From Pseudoscleropodium purum (lineage: Eukaryota; Streptophyta; Bryopsida; Hypnales; Brachytheciaceae): a stretch of 64,000 nucleotides of DNA. The first letter of the stretch is position 1. Every line of letters begins with the position of its first letter. Positions 25,691-37,771 of this stretch are shown piece after piece. The stretch covers positions 23,045,063-23,109,062 of the forward strand of contig OZ017795.1 in the NCBI GenBank assembly GCA_963969395.1, given 5' to 3'. A program made the position numbers and the translations under genes. The notes under the pieces are model-generated. The model ran no database searches. It saw only the letters and a program-made list of their open reading frames with translations, and had not been told where the DNA came from.

Positions 25691-26469
25691 CGAAAGGCAA
25701 TCAGCTCTTCAAAGAGCAGAGTAGTCTAAGGTAAGCTTGTGTTCACTCTTGATGGTAAAGAAATGTTGTTACTCAGGGACTTAGGAACTAATTTCGACCT
25801 ATTGTACGTGAAGGTCTGATTCGGCACCCAAGTGCTGAAATTGAATTTCCATGTCAGCTTCTCAGCGGTCTTTACATCACCTCAGGCCATTCACAAGATG
25901 ACACGTGGCACTTCTTTTTCACGAAAATGACTTAATTCGTGCCCCTAATCTGACCTTTTACATACAGTACTTCTAGACTGGATTCACATTGCAAACATCA
26001 CCCCCGTAAGGTAAGGTAACACCAAGTGCAAACATACCCACCTTTATTATTAACGCGATTCCGTTCTGTCCTCTGTGCTGCAGCACGGAACTCTGTCGTC
26101 CCTAAAACCCTGTCGAGAAAACCTGGAAAGACTTCCACTGATTTCCACGACTAGAAACTGGACGGGGAAAAATCACCTGGCCAGTTGGCCAAATTGACGA
26201 CAGGCAAGTTTTCAAGTACCAATGTAGAACTTTAAGTACGGTACTGGTACTGCCGAGGATGATGAGCGTAAGGTGAGTACTTCTCACTACTAGTAAGTTT
26301 GTCAGGATGTGTGTCAGGATGTTTGTCAGAGGACTCACTGGACCTCGAATAGTTTTTGTTTTTTTGTTTTTGGTGAAGAAAATCCACGGACGATGAAGAT
26401 TGTCACAAGCTCCCAAAAGCTTCAGGCCAAGCAGCAATTTCAGTAAATGGGGTCTGAGTACTTTAAATT
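25691..26469. other. GC-richer stretch without a recognised gene
   Basis: The composition is closer to genic DNA than to the AT-rich gaps. A 111-codon minus-strand frame at 26102-26437 has no recognisable domain. No splice-linked coding frame was found. Confidence 0.35.
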
Positions 26470-27440
26470 GAAGGACGGTTCTGCAAACTTTAAATTTGTC
26501 AAGGAGTGACAGGAAAACGGAACTGGGGTTTTTAAGTTAATTGGAGACTGACTGAGCACTTTGTCCTGAACACTTTTGCCATCGAAGGGAATCTCTAAAT
26601 TGATTCCATACTTATCTGGTCTCTTCTTCTATTGAACAACACAGCTAAGGGCCGCTTCACACACGGGCCCAAGGTTGAGAGTCCGTCGGCCTCCACTAAA
26701 TCAAATTTCAGAAAACCCCGACTTTGGCCTCTTGACCCTTCACATAAGGCGGCACAATCCAAAGTCTGTCGCCCTCCAAAGTGCGTACATGGAAGCCCAA
26801 GCTCCTACGTGGCAATGGCCTCACGACAGACTCTCGACCAAAATTTGGGTCACCACTTTGTGGCGACCCAAACTTTGATTGAGAGTTCGTCAAATTGCCC
26901 ATTTATTGCCCATTTCTTTGGACTCTCGCCCAAAGTTTGACCATGAACTCCCATGGCCTCTCGACTTGGTTGGCCCATGTGTGAAGTGCCCCTAAGTATG
27001 CTAACGTTAGGGACGCTTTACCCTTTGAGGCTGGGCCACTTTGTTGTGTAAGAGGTCCGAAATCCTCACTTGTAATGGAACAAACGGCTCAAATTTGTTA
27101 AGCCATGAGTGACAGAAAAATTGAACTTGGAGTTTTTGTAAATTAATTGGATTGGTTGAGCACTTTAACTTTGCTTTTGCCAGCAAATGGAATCTCTAAA
27201 TTAATTCCATACTTATCCAGCCTCTTTATTGAACTGAACAAGGCAACTATGCTAAGGGACACTTCACCCTTCGAGGTGGGTCCAATTTTGTTGTGTATGA
27301 GGTCCGAACTCCCCACTTGTGATTGAACAAAAGGTTCAAATTTGTCAAGCTAGAAGTGACGGAAAAACTGAATTGGGGTTTTGTAAGTTAATTGGACTGG
27401 TTTGATTCCATACTTATCTGGCATCTTCTTCTTCTATTGA
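26470..27440 (+). repeat. Tandem repeat of about 250-bp units, interrupted by a MITE
   Basis: A partial first unit (about 26470-26648), a second (27001-27250) and a third (27251-27440) share 'gtgac(a)ggaaaa', 'gtaagttaattgga', 'ggaatctctaaattgattcc', 'atacttatc' and 'ctaagggacacttcaccct'. The MITE at 26649-26992 splits the junction of units one and two. Units two and three also contain 'cctcacttgtgattgaacaaaagg', the core of the 31-bp array at 50634-50912. Confidence 0.8.
26649..26992 (+). mobile_element. Harbinger-like (Tourist-type) MITE with TAA target duplication
   Basis: The left terminus GGGCCGCTTCACACACGGGC and the right terminus, which reads GGGGCACTTCACACATGGGC on the minus strand, form inverted repeats over about 33 bases. 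The element is flanked by TAA at 26646-26648 and 26993-26995. GG(G)-initial termini with a 3-base TWA duplication are the known signature of PIF/Harbinger MITEs. It is 344 bp with no transposase; a second, older copy is at 22193-22517. Confidence 0.82.
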
Positions 27441-30373
27441 ACAAGCAGCAACTAACTTACACTATGAGAGGTGGTAACGTAGTGCAACTTATTTGCTTCC
27501 AAATGAATGAAAGCATTTCCATCATCGCATGGTTAACCCATAAATGTTGACATGGACGTTTGGTATCCAATGGATGATATGAAATTCTTCTAGTAGGATA
27601 CGGAAGTTCAACCATTTATCCTTTGGAAACTTGTTGTGAAAAGGAGAGATCTTTTACAACAATTTTACTTCCAATGAGTACTTTTGCAATATTTTGAATC
27701 AATGATTTGCATGGTAATGAAAAAGGGATGATTTTCAAGGTCACTCTTTTGTCCTTTTAGGGTTGAAATGGCACTCCAAAGCAACTTGTTTGGCCTCATT
27801 ATTTTAGTATGTGGGACAAGTTGGGTTGGTCTCATATTCACTCATGCTCATTGCCATAGTTTAATAAGGTAAGAAGCTAAATTTAAGCAAAACAAATGTT
27901 GAAATTAGATTGTTGTTTGATTCAAAGGAGATTTACTACTCATGGTCTTGAATCTTGGGGCCATAATTGTTTACCACAAATTTGGACTCCTAGACAAGAA
28001 ATAGAGTACTAACAAGTTGAATGTTCCCCTAGAATTCAAGTACTAATTAAGTCAAATTGATCCAGCACAACAAGATGGTGTTGAGAGCTTGGTTTTTGAG
28101 GAGACTAGCGTGGGGAGAATCAATTGGAAATTAGTGGGTAAATGTTGGTGGATGAAATTAGGGCTAGGCATGCCTTGAACTAGGGTGGGCCTTCTTACAA
28201 TGAAATAGTGGCGATGCTCTAAAGTCTTACTCAAACTTCCTATATTTACTCTAAATGTTGCTTTTGTTTCCATGAAGTTTTTTTTCTCCTCTAATCTATA
28301 AACCATCAAATACCCTATTGCAATCTACAATCTACACTGTAAAGTTGACAAAGGTCCTTTCTTGATCTCAAACTATTCTATCATTTAAAAAAATCTCCAA
28401 TATTCCCCCCTTAGCGCCTAAGTCTTTTCAAGTGGGTTTTTCCTAAGAAAAAGATCACGGGCTTATAGTTATTCCCAATGAAGCAAATTCTTTTATTTTT
28501 TTAAATCTACATGTATAGATGTTTAAAGAACTTGCTACTTAATGTGCATAGCAACTTTGAGTGTGAAATTGTATAGGAGTTGTGAGATTATAACAAGAGA
28601 AATGTACATATCCTATTTTAAGTATATTGTTCCTTCCCAAAATATTTGAGAAATTTGCATATAAGAGTTTTGGGGATTGGAGGTAACATGAACAATTAGA
28701 AATTGTGTTAGCACACTAAAATGCACTTCCAAAAATCTTAAGTCCAAATGAAGAGCTATCAAATTCATTACACAATTTACTTGCAAATAAATCCAAATCA
28801 ACACTTGCATATTTTAATTTTCAATGATAAAAATTATGAAACACTCTCTTTTTTGTCTATTGGGACCATTTTCAAAGCAAATAGATAGATACAATTTTTA
28901 AAATCTCAAATTTAGTAAAATTGGCAAGCTTTGCTCAAAGTTGGGAAATCAAGTAAAATTGGCAAGCTTTATTCTTCCACTAATGGTATGTATATGCCTT
29001 TAAGGAACTCTCAAAAATTAAATATTTAATTTTTTCAGTGAAAGATAAAAACTATTAATAGTTAACCTTCAATATTGCCTATCAAATTTTTTAGAATGGT
29101 CAAAGGAATTTAACTGCCCCCCCTCCACATGAGCTGAAAATTTTGAGTAATCATATATGGTTGCTCAAAAAGTTAGGGATTAAACAATATGTTTGAGCCA
29201 ATTTTCCTTTCATTGAAAAATCTTAATTTACGTTGTAGATAAAAGGACTCCCTTGCACCTCTATTGGTTAGTTAAATTTTTGAATTTTTTTTCCATAAGT
29301 AAGCAAATGTTAAAGAAGGCAATAGCATCTAGGATCATAGTTTTTTCCAACAAGGTATATATTTGATATGAAGTTTTGAAGTATATTGCCCAAATAAGGT
29401 AATAGAGTTATGAGACCTAATACAAACATACTATAATGTGCATGCATGAAGGTTGTATTGCTCATCTAAAATGGTTATATTTTCTTCTTTGAATGCTCAT
29501 AACATTCATTCTCTAAAAGAAATCAAGTTTGAAATGGATTCATACTTTAAAAGTAAAATTTTCCTATTAAAGAAGTTTTTCATCCCATTGAAGCCAAAAC
29601 TCTCAATTCTTCAATAATGACAAGTTTCTATTGATTGCATGATTGAAAAGGGCCCTACTCTTAGTTGCTTAGAATGGACAAAATGTTTTGAATGAACCTT
29701 CATGCCTCATACTTGTATACATATGTTTGAAGCAATTTACAATTTTTTATTTTTCTTCCAATTAATTTATGTGTTACTTCTCTATTGAAACAATTATTTA
29801 TCATAAAAACCATAAATACATACTTTTTTGAACACTTTTAGGAGTGGTTATCTTATATGCAATTTACAACAAGACCAAATCAAAAGACCACTCATCTACA
29901 CAAATACCTTGTCTTATGTAATGTGACCTTCAAAAATGAAGCCTCAAGACAAAAATGTAATTATGTTTTGTAGAAGCTTTTGTAAATCCAAGTGAGGCTA
30001 TGGCAAAGGACCATAGTTATTTACATTTGAGATCATTTAACAAATATTAGCTAAATAGACAATATCCAAGGTTGTAAGACTTGATGGATTGTAGTCCCTT
30101 GAAATTCTATTACGGGTACCAAAATGAGGTCAAAGAGAATTTTTTTCCTCATAAACTAGAAAAGCATTATCTATTTGTGGTCATGTAGGATTTTCAAGTG
30201 AAATAACTCTCATTCATGATATAACATTGCTAAACTTTGAAGTTTCTCCCTTAAGATCCTCCTTCTAGGATACCTTCCTAAAATACCTATGGACTCAATT
30301 ATGTTCAATTGTAATTTTAGGATTGGTTTACTTTTCTCCCATGTAGCAAGTGACCCAATGAGTTGAGAATTGT
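27441..30373. other. AT-rich intergenic DNA without recognised genes
   Basis: Nearly 3 kb with no supported gene or bounded element. Frames at 28052-28309, 28613-28810 and 30210-30419 are short, AT-rich and unrecognised. Confidence 0.45.
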
Positions 30374-31306
30374 TTAACCCCTGAAGTTCCATGACTATGT
30401 TTTCAAAGAAAACGTTCAAAAATTGTCATTTTTAGTACAAGTACCAAACTATTGAAAAAAATATTTTTTGCACACATGACACCATAGGATCTTGTGATAT
30501 GCTAACTTGAGAATGTGTGGTAAAAATCTTAGAAATTTCGACTATGCAGATTGCAAGATATAAGCATTCAAATTCACTAAAATCAATTTTTTGGCCATGA
30601 GAAAAATAGGGCAACGCACTTCACAAGCTCACTTTTCTATGAAAAAAGATCCAAACTGGTGATGTTTTTTTGGATTTTTTCCCTAGACAAGTTGTCCACA
30701 TGCTTGAAAAATTTCAAATCTCTTAGAATTGTACAACATATAGGAAAAAAAATAGTAAATCGACAATAGTATAGAATTATTCAAAATACTAAATTATTAA
30801 GAATTTAATTATGAAATTGAAAAATGTCAATTTCAATGGTTGTAATCTTGTCATAAACAATCTACATCTTATGATTTGATTTATTTCAAAAATATTGAAA
30901 ATTGAGCAAGATGAAGGACTTCAAAGTTTAATTTAGAGTAGAGAATCTATAATTGCCCACAAACAAAAAGTCCTCATAACTTTTGACTCATTGATCAAAA
31001 TGGAATGATTCAAAGCTTTCCAAATATTTAGAACTTTAGAGAATCGATTTCAAATTTTTATTTTTGAAAATAGTGATTTTTTCTAATCTACCCAAACTAC
31101 CCATTTATAAAGAAAAATAAAATATTAAACCATAAATTTTGACTCATATTTTCAAATGTCAGGAGAGATTTAGTGCATATAAAAGATATTCCTTGTCTCC
31201 TTATTCTATTAAATTTGGGCCGAAAATATGGAAATCTCTAGTCACACACACCTACCCAAAAATTCTATGTAGCCAAAAAACATAGCTTGGTCCTTCAAGG
31301 GGTTAA
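30374..31306 (+). mobile_element. TTAA-flanked MITE, 933 bp copy
   Basis: TTAA at 30374-30377 and 31303-31306 brackets CCCCTGAAGTTCCATGACTATG-type and ...TGGTCCTTCAAGGGG ends, which are inverted repeats of each other. The interior aligns with the shorter copy at 54493-55083. No transposase frame. Confidence 0.8.
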
Positions 31307-32330
31307 GGTGGAACTACCCCATTCCATTTCAAATGGGAGTAATTCCAGTGTGGGCAAAATTATATCAATGTTGTGTTGATTCAAGTTTTGAAATATACAC
31401 CATTAATGTAATTTTGCTGACAATGAGCTTGCTCCCATTTGGACTTAAATGGTAGGTACATTAGTTTATCTAAATGCATAGACAATGCACTAAAAAAAAA
31501 TTGGCAGTTTTTGACAATTTCTCTGGGAAGGTAAAAGCACACCCACTGGGTCCTTTAGTTGGTAATCTTTGACATAATTGTAAAAACCCAACTTGGACTC
31601 CAATTTATTTCAGAGCCCCACAGACCACTTTAAGAATTTCCACTGGTCAGAACCTTTGTTTCTAGTCTTCAAGGAAAACACGAATTTAGTGTTGACCCTG
31701 CTTTTGGGGTGGGTGGGGGTGGGTGGGGGGGGTGCTCCTGTACAAAAGGTGTACATTTCAGAAAACACGGCGCAACTGAAAGCACATCGAGTGCAGCATA
31801 ACTTAAAGCACCTAGCAACCCCTTTCAGAAGCCCATCCAAAAGGATCCAATGACATGGGATATGTTCCAAGCATATAACTTATGTTTGGAGTTTATTACG
31901 GTAACTTCTTTGGCAGTGCCTCAAAGTCAATCAATGGATGGGCACGAGCTCGCAAGTTAAATCGTAAAGTGTGTGCAACGAGGGACCAAGAGCTGGAGTT
32001 TGAGGAAAAAAAAAAGAATAAAAAGGACAAAACTCCTTGAAGTTCCTAAATTAGCACGTTTTTGTAGCTCTGTCCTGATTTTTCATTTGTCTGAGCTTGT
32101 TTCTCTTCATTCGGTTGTGCAACCTTTGGCTTGGCTATTTTTGTATGGTAAATTTTTTTTAATGCAATAGTTCTTCCATTTGTTCAAAACAAAAACAAAA
32201 ACAACACTAAGTTACTTGAAGCACTAAAACAGGGGTCTGATGAAATTTGGTGTTGTGTTTCTTTCATACTAACCTATTATTAGTTAATGAAGCCTTCCTT
32301 TGACACCCTTTGTACAAACTAGGGAGAGCT
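31307..32330. other. Intergenic DNA with a G-quadruplex-type G tract
   Basis: Short frames on both strands at 31593-31870 look weakly gene-like but give no domain. A run of five G blocks separated by single T lies at 31706-31732. Nothing else is supported. Confidence 0.45.
31706..31732 (+). other. G-quadruplex motif (five G-blocks with single-T loops)
   Basis: Pattern G4-T-G3-T-G5-T-G3-T-G8. One-base loops with at least three G per block are the textbook arrangement for a very stable parallel quadruplex. It is not near a recognised gene start. Confidence 0.85.
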
Positions 32331-33238
32331 TTACCCCCCCTAAAGTCCCATTGTCCCATTGGGGGACAAATCAAATTTGGGGTAGGCTATTATGATCTCA
32401 ATTTTTAATGAATTTTAAAAAAAAATTCCCATAAGATAGAAAAATTGATTAGCTATGTGGGGATATAATTTTTATTTCAATTGGTGCCTAGGAGCAAAAA
32501 TTATACCACAAAAAGCCTAAAACTAAACTTGGCGGGCAGTACAAAAAAAAAAATTAATTTCTCCCTAAAATTATATATTTTTGTCTACATGTGAAGCTTT
32601 GATTTGTTCTGTTTGGATTAATAATGAGAAAGTTAAGAACAATCTTGTTTTGGGAGCAATTTTAGCATCTTCTTGAAAAAATAACTTGTAGGATTCATTT
32701 CTTAATGCATTTTTTACAATTTTTCACAATTCTTTTTTGAGAGTGTTGTGTTTGCTTGTTAAAACAATCTCACCATTGAGATTCTTGTCTTTCAATCCCA
32801 TCTTCGAGGTATTATTGATTTAGATTTTTTTTCAATCTTGAACCTACTTCTACTTAATAATTTTTTAAAGAATGAAAATCAAGTGGTTTTGGGGGGGATT
32901 TTTTTCCTAGACTTTCAGCTTTATTCTTCAACATAAAAATTTTTAAAGTCAAAATTTGTAGTGCAAAAAAATTCCACAATTAGTGGTCAAAGTCATCTGA
33001 TATTGCAAGCCAATGTTTATGAAAATTTTCTTTTTCAACTTTGAATGCTAATATCTTCCAATCTATACACTCAAATTTCATGCATTTCTTACCATATGAG
33101 CCAAGACAAGTGAAGTACAAGATCCTATGGTTAGATTTTGAAAAAATGTTTTGTTTTTTTCTTGGAGGAATGCAATAAAAATAGCAGTTTTGAGTGGTTT
33201 TTGACAAAAAAAAATGGCCTTGGGACTTTAGGGGTTAA
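32331..33238 (+). mobile_element. TTAA-family MITE, about 0.9 kb, inverted relative to the 40.8-kb copy
   Basis: The right end reads 'tgggactttagggg' followed by TTAA (33235-33238). The left end reads 'ccccctaaagtccca' preceded by a degraded TTTA (32331). Read on the other strand it matches 40755-41689 over its whole length: 'caagcttcacatgtagaca', 'attgtgaaaaattgtg' and 'ttcattctttaaaaaa' are shared. Non-coding. Confidence 0.82.
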
Positions 33239-33670
33239 AATTAACTCTTCACTCTAGTGTATATATGGCAAATAGCAGCATATAAAAGATGGAAACTTGT
33301 GGGTATTTTGAAAGTTTACATCAAAAGTTGGTCATTTGAAAATTAATATCACCTTTTTGTGTCACACTTTTGGAATATGACCAAGGGAATGATCTGTTTG
33401 AAGATCGTCTATGATGGGCATTTGTCATCAAATTTGGAAAAAAAATACAACTTATGGTGAATATTCAAATTCTCAACATAATCTGAAAAAATGCACTTGA
33501 TTTTGTAAAATTTTGTACGATTGACACCATGTAATGTTGCAACCGACCTTATATTCCATTCATTGCATTTTCCTAGTCCTTTCTTTTGTTGGTAGTATTG
33601 AAAGTACTAAGAATTTGGTAATGATTTTTTTTAATACATGTTTTGATGACTCTATGATTGTAATGAATGT

Positions 33671-34638
33671 TTAACCCCTCATTGCCGAAGTCTCATTAGG
33701 GTTCAAAAACATCATTGCTTTTGAACTGATATAGATGTAAATTTCACTAAGTTATAAAGATCTTAACCATTCATTCTTGTAGTGAACATGTTGTAGATGA
33801 TGTGAATCAAATTTGGAGTCATTTGACCGTATAGATTGAAAGATAATAATGTTCTAGTGTTGAAAAAAGATGCTGAAATTTTCCTAATAACACACTTGGA
33901 GGTGAAATTTGTTTTCTAAACTTACTCAAATGAAAAAAAATTGAAACTATAAAATTATTTAGAACCAACATACAAACTCATTAGTGAAAAAAATATCAAT
34001 AAATTGATTCAATGTGTTTGCAAAATGGCTTGCAAATGACAAAAAAATAGGTAAGAAAAGTTGCAAAAAACATACATGAGGATGAACCTCCTTCTATTAA
34101 AATGATTCTCAATCACTCATAAATTTTTGTATTGATATGATATTTTAGCCACACAAACTAGACTAGTATGCGCAACTTTTCCAAAAAAATAATTGGAAAT
34201 GGACCTTGTATGGAGAAAAAAACAAGTCGCCAAAGTTCACTGTAATCCCAAAATGTTGGGATTTAAAACTTTGAATTGCTCTCAAACATTCAAAGAAACT
34301 TGAATTGACATGAAAATTTTACCACAATAACTAAACTAAAAGGGGAACATAACACATCAAATTTTATTGAAAACAAACTTTGGATGAAGAAGACACAACC
34401 CCCCAAAGTTGCAACCATCAAATGCAGTTTGGTGGACTCAAATTGAACCTGTGAACTTTGATTGTCTTCCAATTACTCTGTACATCTTGAATCAATTTGA
34501 AAATACCATAACACAAAATAGAAGAGATTGCGCAAATTTTCCAATAAGTTTTATTGAATTTGGACATTGGATGCAAAAGTTATAGAACTTTGAAAAATGT
34601 GAGGACACTTTTGGTCCCCTACGCCTATGAGGGGTTAA
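33671..34638 (+). mobile_element. TTAA-flanked MITE, 968 bp copy
   Basis: TTAA at 33671-33674 and 34635-34638 brackets the ends CCCCTCATTG and CCTATGAGGGG. A different interior from the 32- and 30-kb copies indicates a separate subfamily. No reading frame of note. Confidence 0.75.
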
Positions 34639-36200
34639 TCCCTCACTACCTAACCATGGTCTATGTATAATGGGCGCATCTTGAACAGTTTGGAGAATGA
34701 GTTTTTCACATGGGGTGATTCTATAAGAAAGAGTTGAACTCATCATTTGGATTGATTGTTACCTACGAAGCATATTAGATTTGAATTTCTGATGAGATTT
34801 TTATAGAATGCATTTTCAGATTATAACAATTGATCTAAGATGGTGGGACACTTCCCTTGCATTTTTAGTGAATGAAAAATGTTTCCCTAAGCATTGATGG
34901 GTTATTGAGTCCTCCAAATTGCAAAAAAGTGGATATGACTATTTATTGCAATCAAGGAAAGATTAGAAAACATGTTGTAGTAGATATAAAGTGCTACATA
35001 AAAGCAAGGATAGGCTTTCTAGAGAAAGAAGACTTCCTATGCAACTATTTTACTCTTTTTGTGTGTTTTGATCTACACAAGAATGATTTGGAATTCAACA
35101 TATTCAATAAAAATTTCAATGTCTTTTAGTGTTTGACTTTATCAACTTCAAATTGCTTTTAAAAATTCAATTAATTACTTTTTTAATTTATAAAATGAAT
35201 AATTAACTAGATTTCTAAATTGATGCAAAAAAAACACTATCAACCCTAATATCAAGTTTTAGGTAAAAGAGATAAATAAATCAAACTAAAGAGACTAGTA
35301 AAATTGGATGGAGGGAGTGAAAAGAAAATGAAGTGACATAGGTTTATCCCTATGTGAATGAAGAGTCTTTTGGAATCACACCTTATGAACATGGTCAATA
35401 GAAAGAATGTTCTTGTTAGCAATATTTGTATTCAATGTTGTTGTTTTAAAAAATAAAAAAAAATTGAGTTTAGGAAGTGATTATGCATTTTTTTTATACA
35501 AAATAAAACTCCTCTTAACTTTCATTTCATCATTCAAAAATAGAATGGTTAAAATTTTATTTTGTACGTAGCAACCTATCAGATTAAATATAATTAATCA
35601 ATATTAGTAAAATGTATAATTTTTGCTTTACGCTTTAACATTTTTAAAAACCTTCTAAATTTTGCAATACCAATATGGTTGTTTACAGTATTTTTGATAA
35701 ATCTAGTATGGTGTGGTCCACTTTATCTTCAAATAATATCAATTATTGCAACTTTCATCCAACTTTATCCAATCCTCATTTGAATCTCACTAAAGGTTCA
35801 CTCGAACTACATCACATTCATCCAAAATGATTAAAAAGAAGAATTTAGGGCAATACATCACTCTTGTTAGATCCAATTTTAGTTTATGCAATTGTTTCCC
35901 TCCAAATATTTTCCATTGCCAAGAGGGCATGATGAGGGTTCTATTGTTCCAAGTGAGAATTGATAGTACCAAATTTTTTATTCTAGAGGCCCACAATCCC
36001 ATCTAGATACCAACCCTAAACCCATATAGTTACCCATATAAAATCATACCTTGTAATTACAAGTTTGGTACCCAAAAACCTCCTTCTACTAGTGATTCTC
36101 CAAAACAAGAAGCATCTTTGGCTTGGCTTCTTATTATGGGGACTATTCCCTTGTGCCAAGGACTTTTCCCCCTTGACAACATGACACGACTCCAAAGTCC
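34639..36200. other. AT-rich intergenic DNA
   Basis: An 85-codon plus-strand frame at 34872-35129 (rich in Lys, Asn, Phe, Cys) is the longest here. It is not recognised and has no supporting context. No other feature is supported. Confidence 0.4.
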
Positions 36201-36478
36201 ATATCTTCTAAAACTTCACGTAATAGGGCCTCTCGACACAATGAACACCGGATGAAAAAACTTTGACAACGACTGACGGAATGATGAACGTTTGAAAAAT
36301 GGATGAATGAATTTCCATCCAATGTAGTCCATCACCGACGGGTACTTGCAGACAGAAAGATTGCTTGGTACTTGGGATTGACTGCTTTCCACCAACAGGG
36401 CTGTGTACGAAGAAACTCCATGAATTTCGAGTACTGTTATGTGTCTGCAACAGTGATTGTACACGCAGACAGTCAGAG

Positions 36479-36563
36479 ATCATGGAATCGTGGACAGTAC
36501 TCGAATTCGCTGCAATGGTTGATCATGGAATCGTGTAACTTACTCGAATTCGCTACGATGGTT
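36479..36563 (+). repeat. 43-bp tandem duplication
   Basis: Two adjacent units begin 'atcatggaatcgtg' and end 'cgaattcgct(g/a)c(a/g)atggttg'. They are followed about 35 bp later by telomere-like 'ttagggtttagggtttt' (36599-36616), probably a short interstitial telomeric or telo-box motif. Confidence 0.8.
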
Positions 36564-36770
36564 GTTTTGTTTTTGTTGTTTTGTTGACTGAAAAGGATTA
36601 GGGTTTAGGGTTTTAGGAAATGGTGTGTTTGGAGATGGATTTTGGCAGGTGTTTGTGATTCCAAGCATCAGAATGAGGAGCACTGGGTGGGAGTCAGTCA
36701 GTCTGGATGCAAATTAGGTTACTAGAAAATTGGGTTACCAGAGTTCAAGAGGAGGCGTCAGAATTTGTGA

Positions 36771-36889
36771 TTTCACCCACGAGCCTCTGTGCGGTTTGCT
36801 TCTCACCCACGAGCCTCTGTAGTTTGCTTCTCACCCCGCGAGCCTCTGTAGTTTGCTTCTCACCCCGCGAGCCTCTGCGATTCGCTTCT
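36771..36889 (+). repeat. 28-30 bp minisatellite, four units
   Basis: Units at 36771, 36801, 36829 and 36858 share TCTCACCC, GAGCCTCTG and a TTTGCT ending. They are GC-richer than the surroundings and only slightly diverged. Confidence 0.88.
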
Positions 36890-36906
36890 AAACTCTGACC
36901 CGCATA

Positions 36907-37152
36907 ATGTTGTGCCCAGAATCTTATCCTCAGAGTACTGGGCTCCTGGTGGGAATTGCATGGACATTCTTGGAAGGAGAGCATAACAACTTGCAAGAAG
37001 CTTTTGACACCTTGGTCCCATATCTTCATTCTTCATTTTGGATTTTTCCGCTAGCATCAATCACTTTCAATAAAATTCTTGATGGTCGCTCCCAGATTGA
37101 CACTAGTGAGGAGAATAAGCATGGCGGTACACACCATTCTTTGGCATATTGA
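36907..37152 (+). pseudogene. Possible relic of an Mpv17/PMP22-type membrane-protein exon
   Basis: The plus-strand frame carries a GIAWTFLEG-like segment, a Leu-rich amphipathic stretch and then SSFWIFPLASITFN. This is reminiscent of the C-terminal part of Mpv17/PMP22 proteins (LEG..., then a Trp/Pro-containing membrane segment followed by an NF motif). A possible acceptor CAG precedes the conserved part. No other exons of such a gene are found in the window. The similarity is from memory of the family and is weak. Confidence 0.22.
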
Positions 37153-37336
37153 TAGAATCCAAGTCATATCCAGTATATTTATATGTAAACAGCAAGATAG
37201 GTGCAATCAAAGAACAACGTGAAGAGTATAACATGAACCTGCTTGTTCTCGGGCAGATTAGGTCATGAGTAATCACAAACCCCTGTTCACGTCACTTGTG
37301 CAGAGCACTCTGCCGCATGAATCCTACCAAACTTGG

Positions 37337-37771
37337 CCGCTAGAAACCCTGGAATCTCCACAACGAAAGCCTAGCTTGAGCTCGAATTAAACATGTTAAA
37401 AGTGCATACAGCCTTGTGCAAATTGCTGGACGGCTGTCGAAAGATTACCGTCCCCAAGAGCCCGGGCCGCAAAAAACCCTAGCCTCTCAACAATGAAAGC
37501 CTAGCTTGTGCTCGAACTAAAAGTGTTTTGAAATACATACATCATTGCGCAAATTGCTGGAAAGTTTACAGCAAATTTGTCGACAGATTATCATCCCCAA
37601 GAGCCCAGACCGCCTTTTGGTCGCTAGAAACCCTAGAATCTCCATAACGAAAGCCTAGCTTGTGCTCGAACTAAAAGTGTTGGAAGTGCATACATCATTG
37701 TGCCAATTGCTGGAAAGTTCACAGCAAATTTGTCGACAGATTACCATCCCCAAGAGCCCGGGCCACCTTTG
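37337..37771 (-). repeat. Three tandem copies of the DUF427 gene's 3' end (last codons plus 3' flank)
   Basis: Units lie at about 37337-37469, 37470-37621 and 37622-37771. All share 'ctagaaaccct', 'cgaaagcctagcttg', 'gctcgaa(c/t)taaa', 'gtgca(a)attgctgg' and 'tccccaagagccc'. On the minus strand each contains the codons for GSWG followed by W, R or nothing and a stop. The unit nearest the gene ends the real CDS (...GPGSWGW stop at 37741). The other two are decayed copies in the 3' flank. Confidence 0.85.

Noticed and set aside
26102..26437. 111-codon minus-strand frame in a GC-richer stretch
   Set aside because: No recognisable motif, no credible splice sites leading to further coding sequence.
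34872..35129. 85-codon plus-strand frame
   Set aside because: Isolated, Asn/Lys/Phe-rich as expected by chance in AT-rich DNA, and not recognised.
36599..36616. Telomere-like TTTAGGG repeats suggesting a chromosome end
   Set aside because: Only about two units inside ordinary sequence; best seen as a telo-box or tiny interstitial motif.
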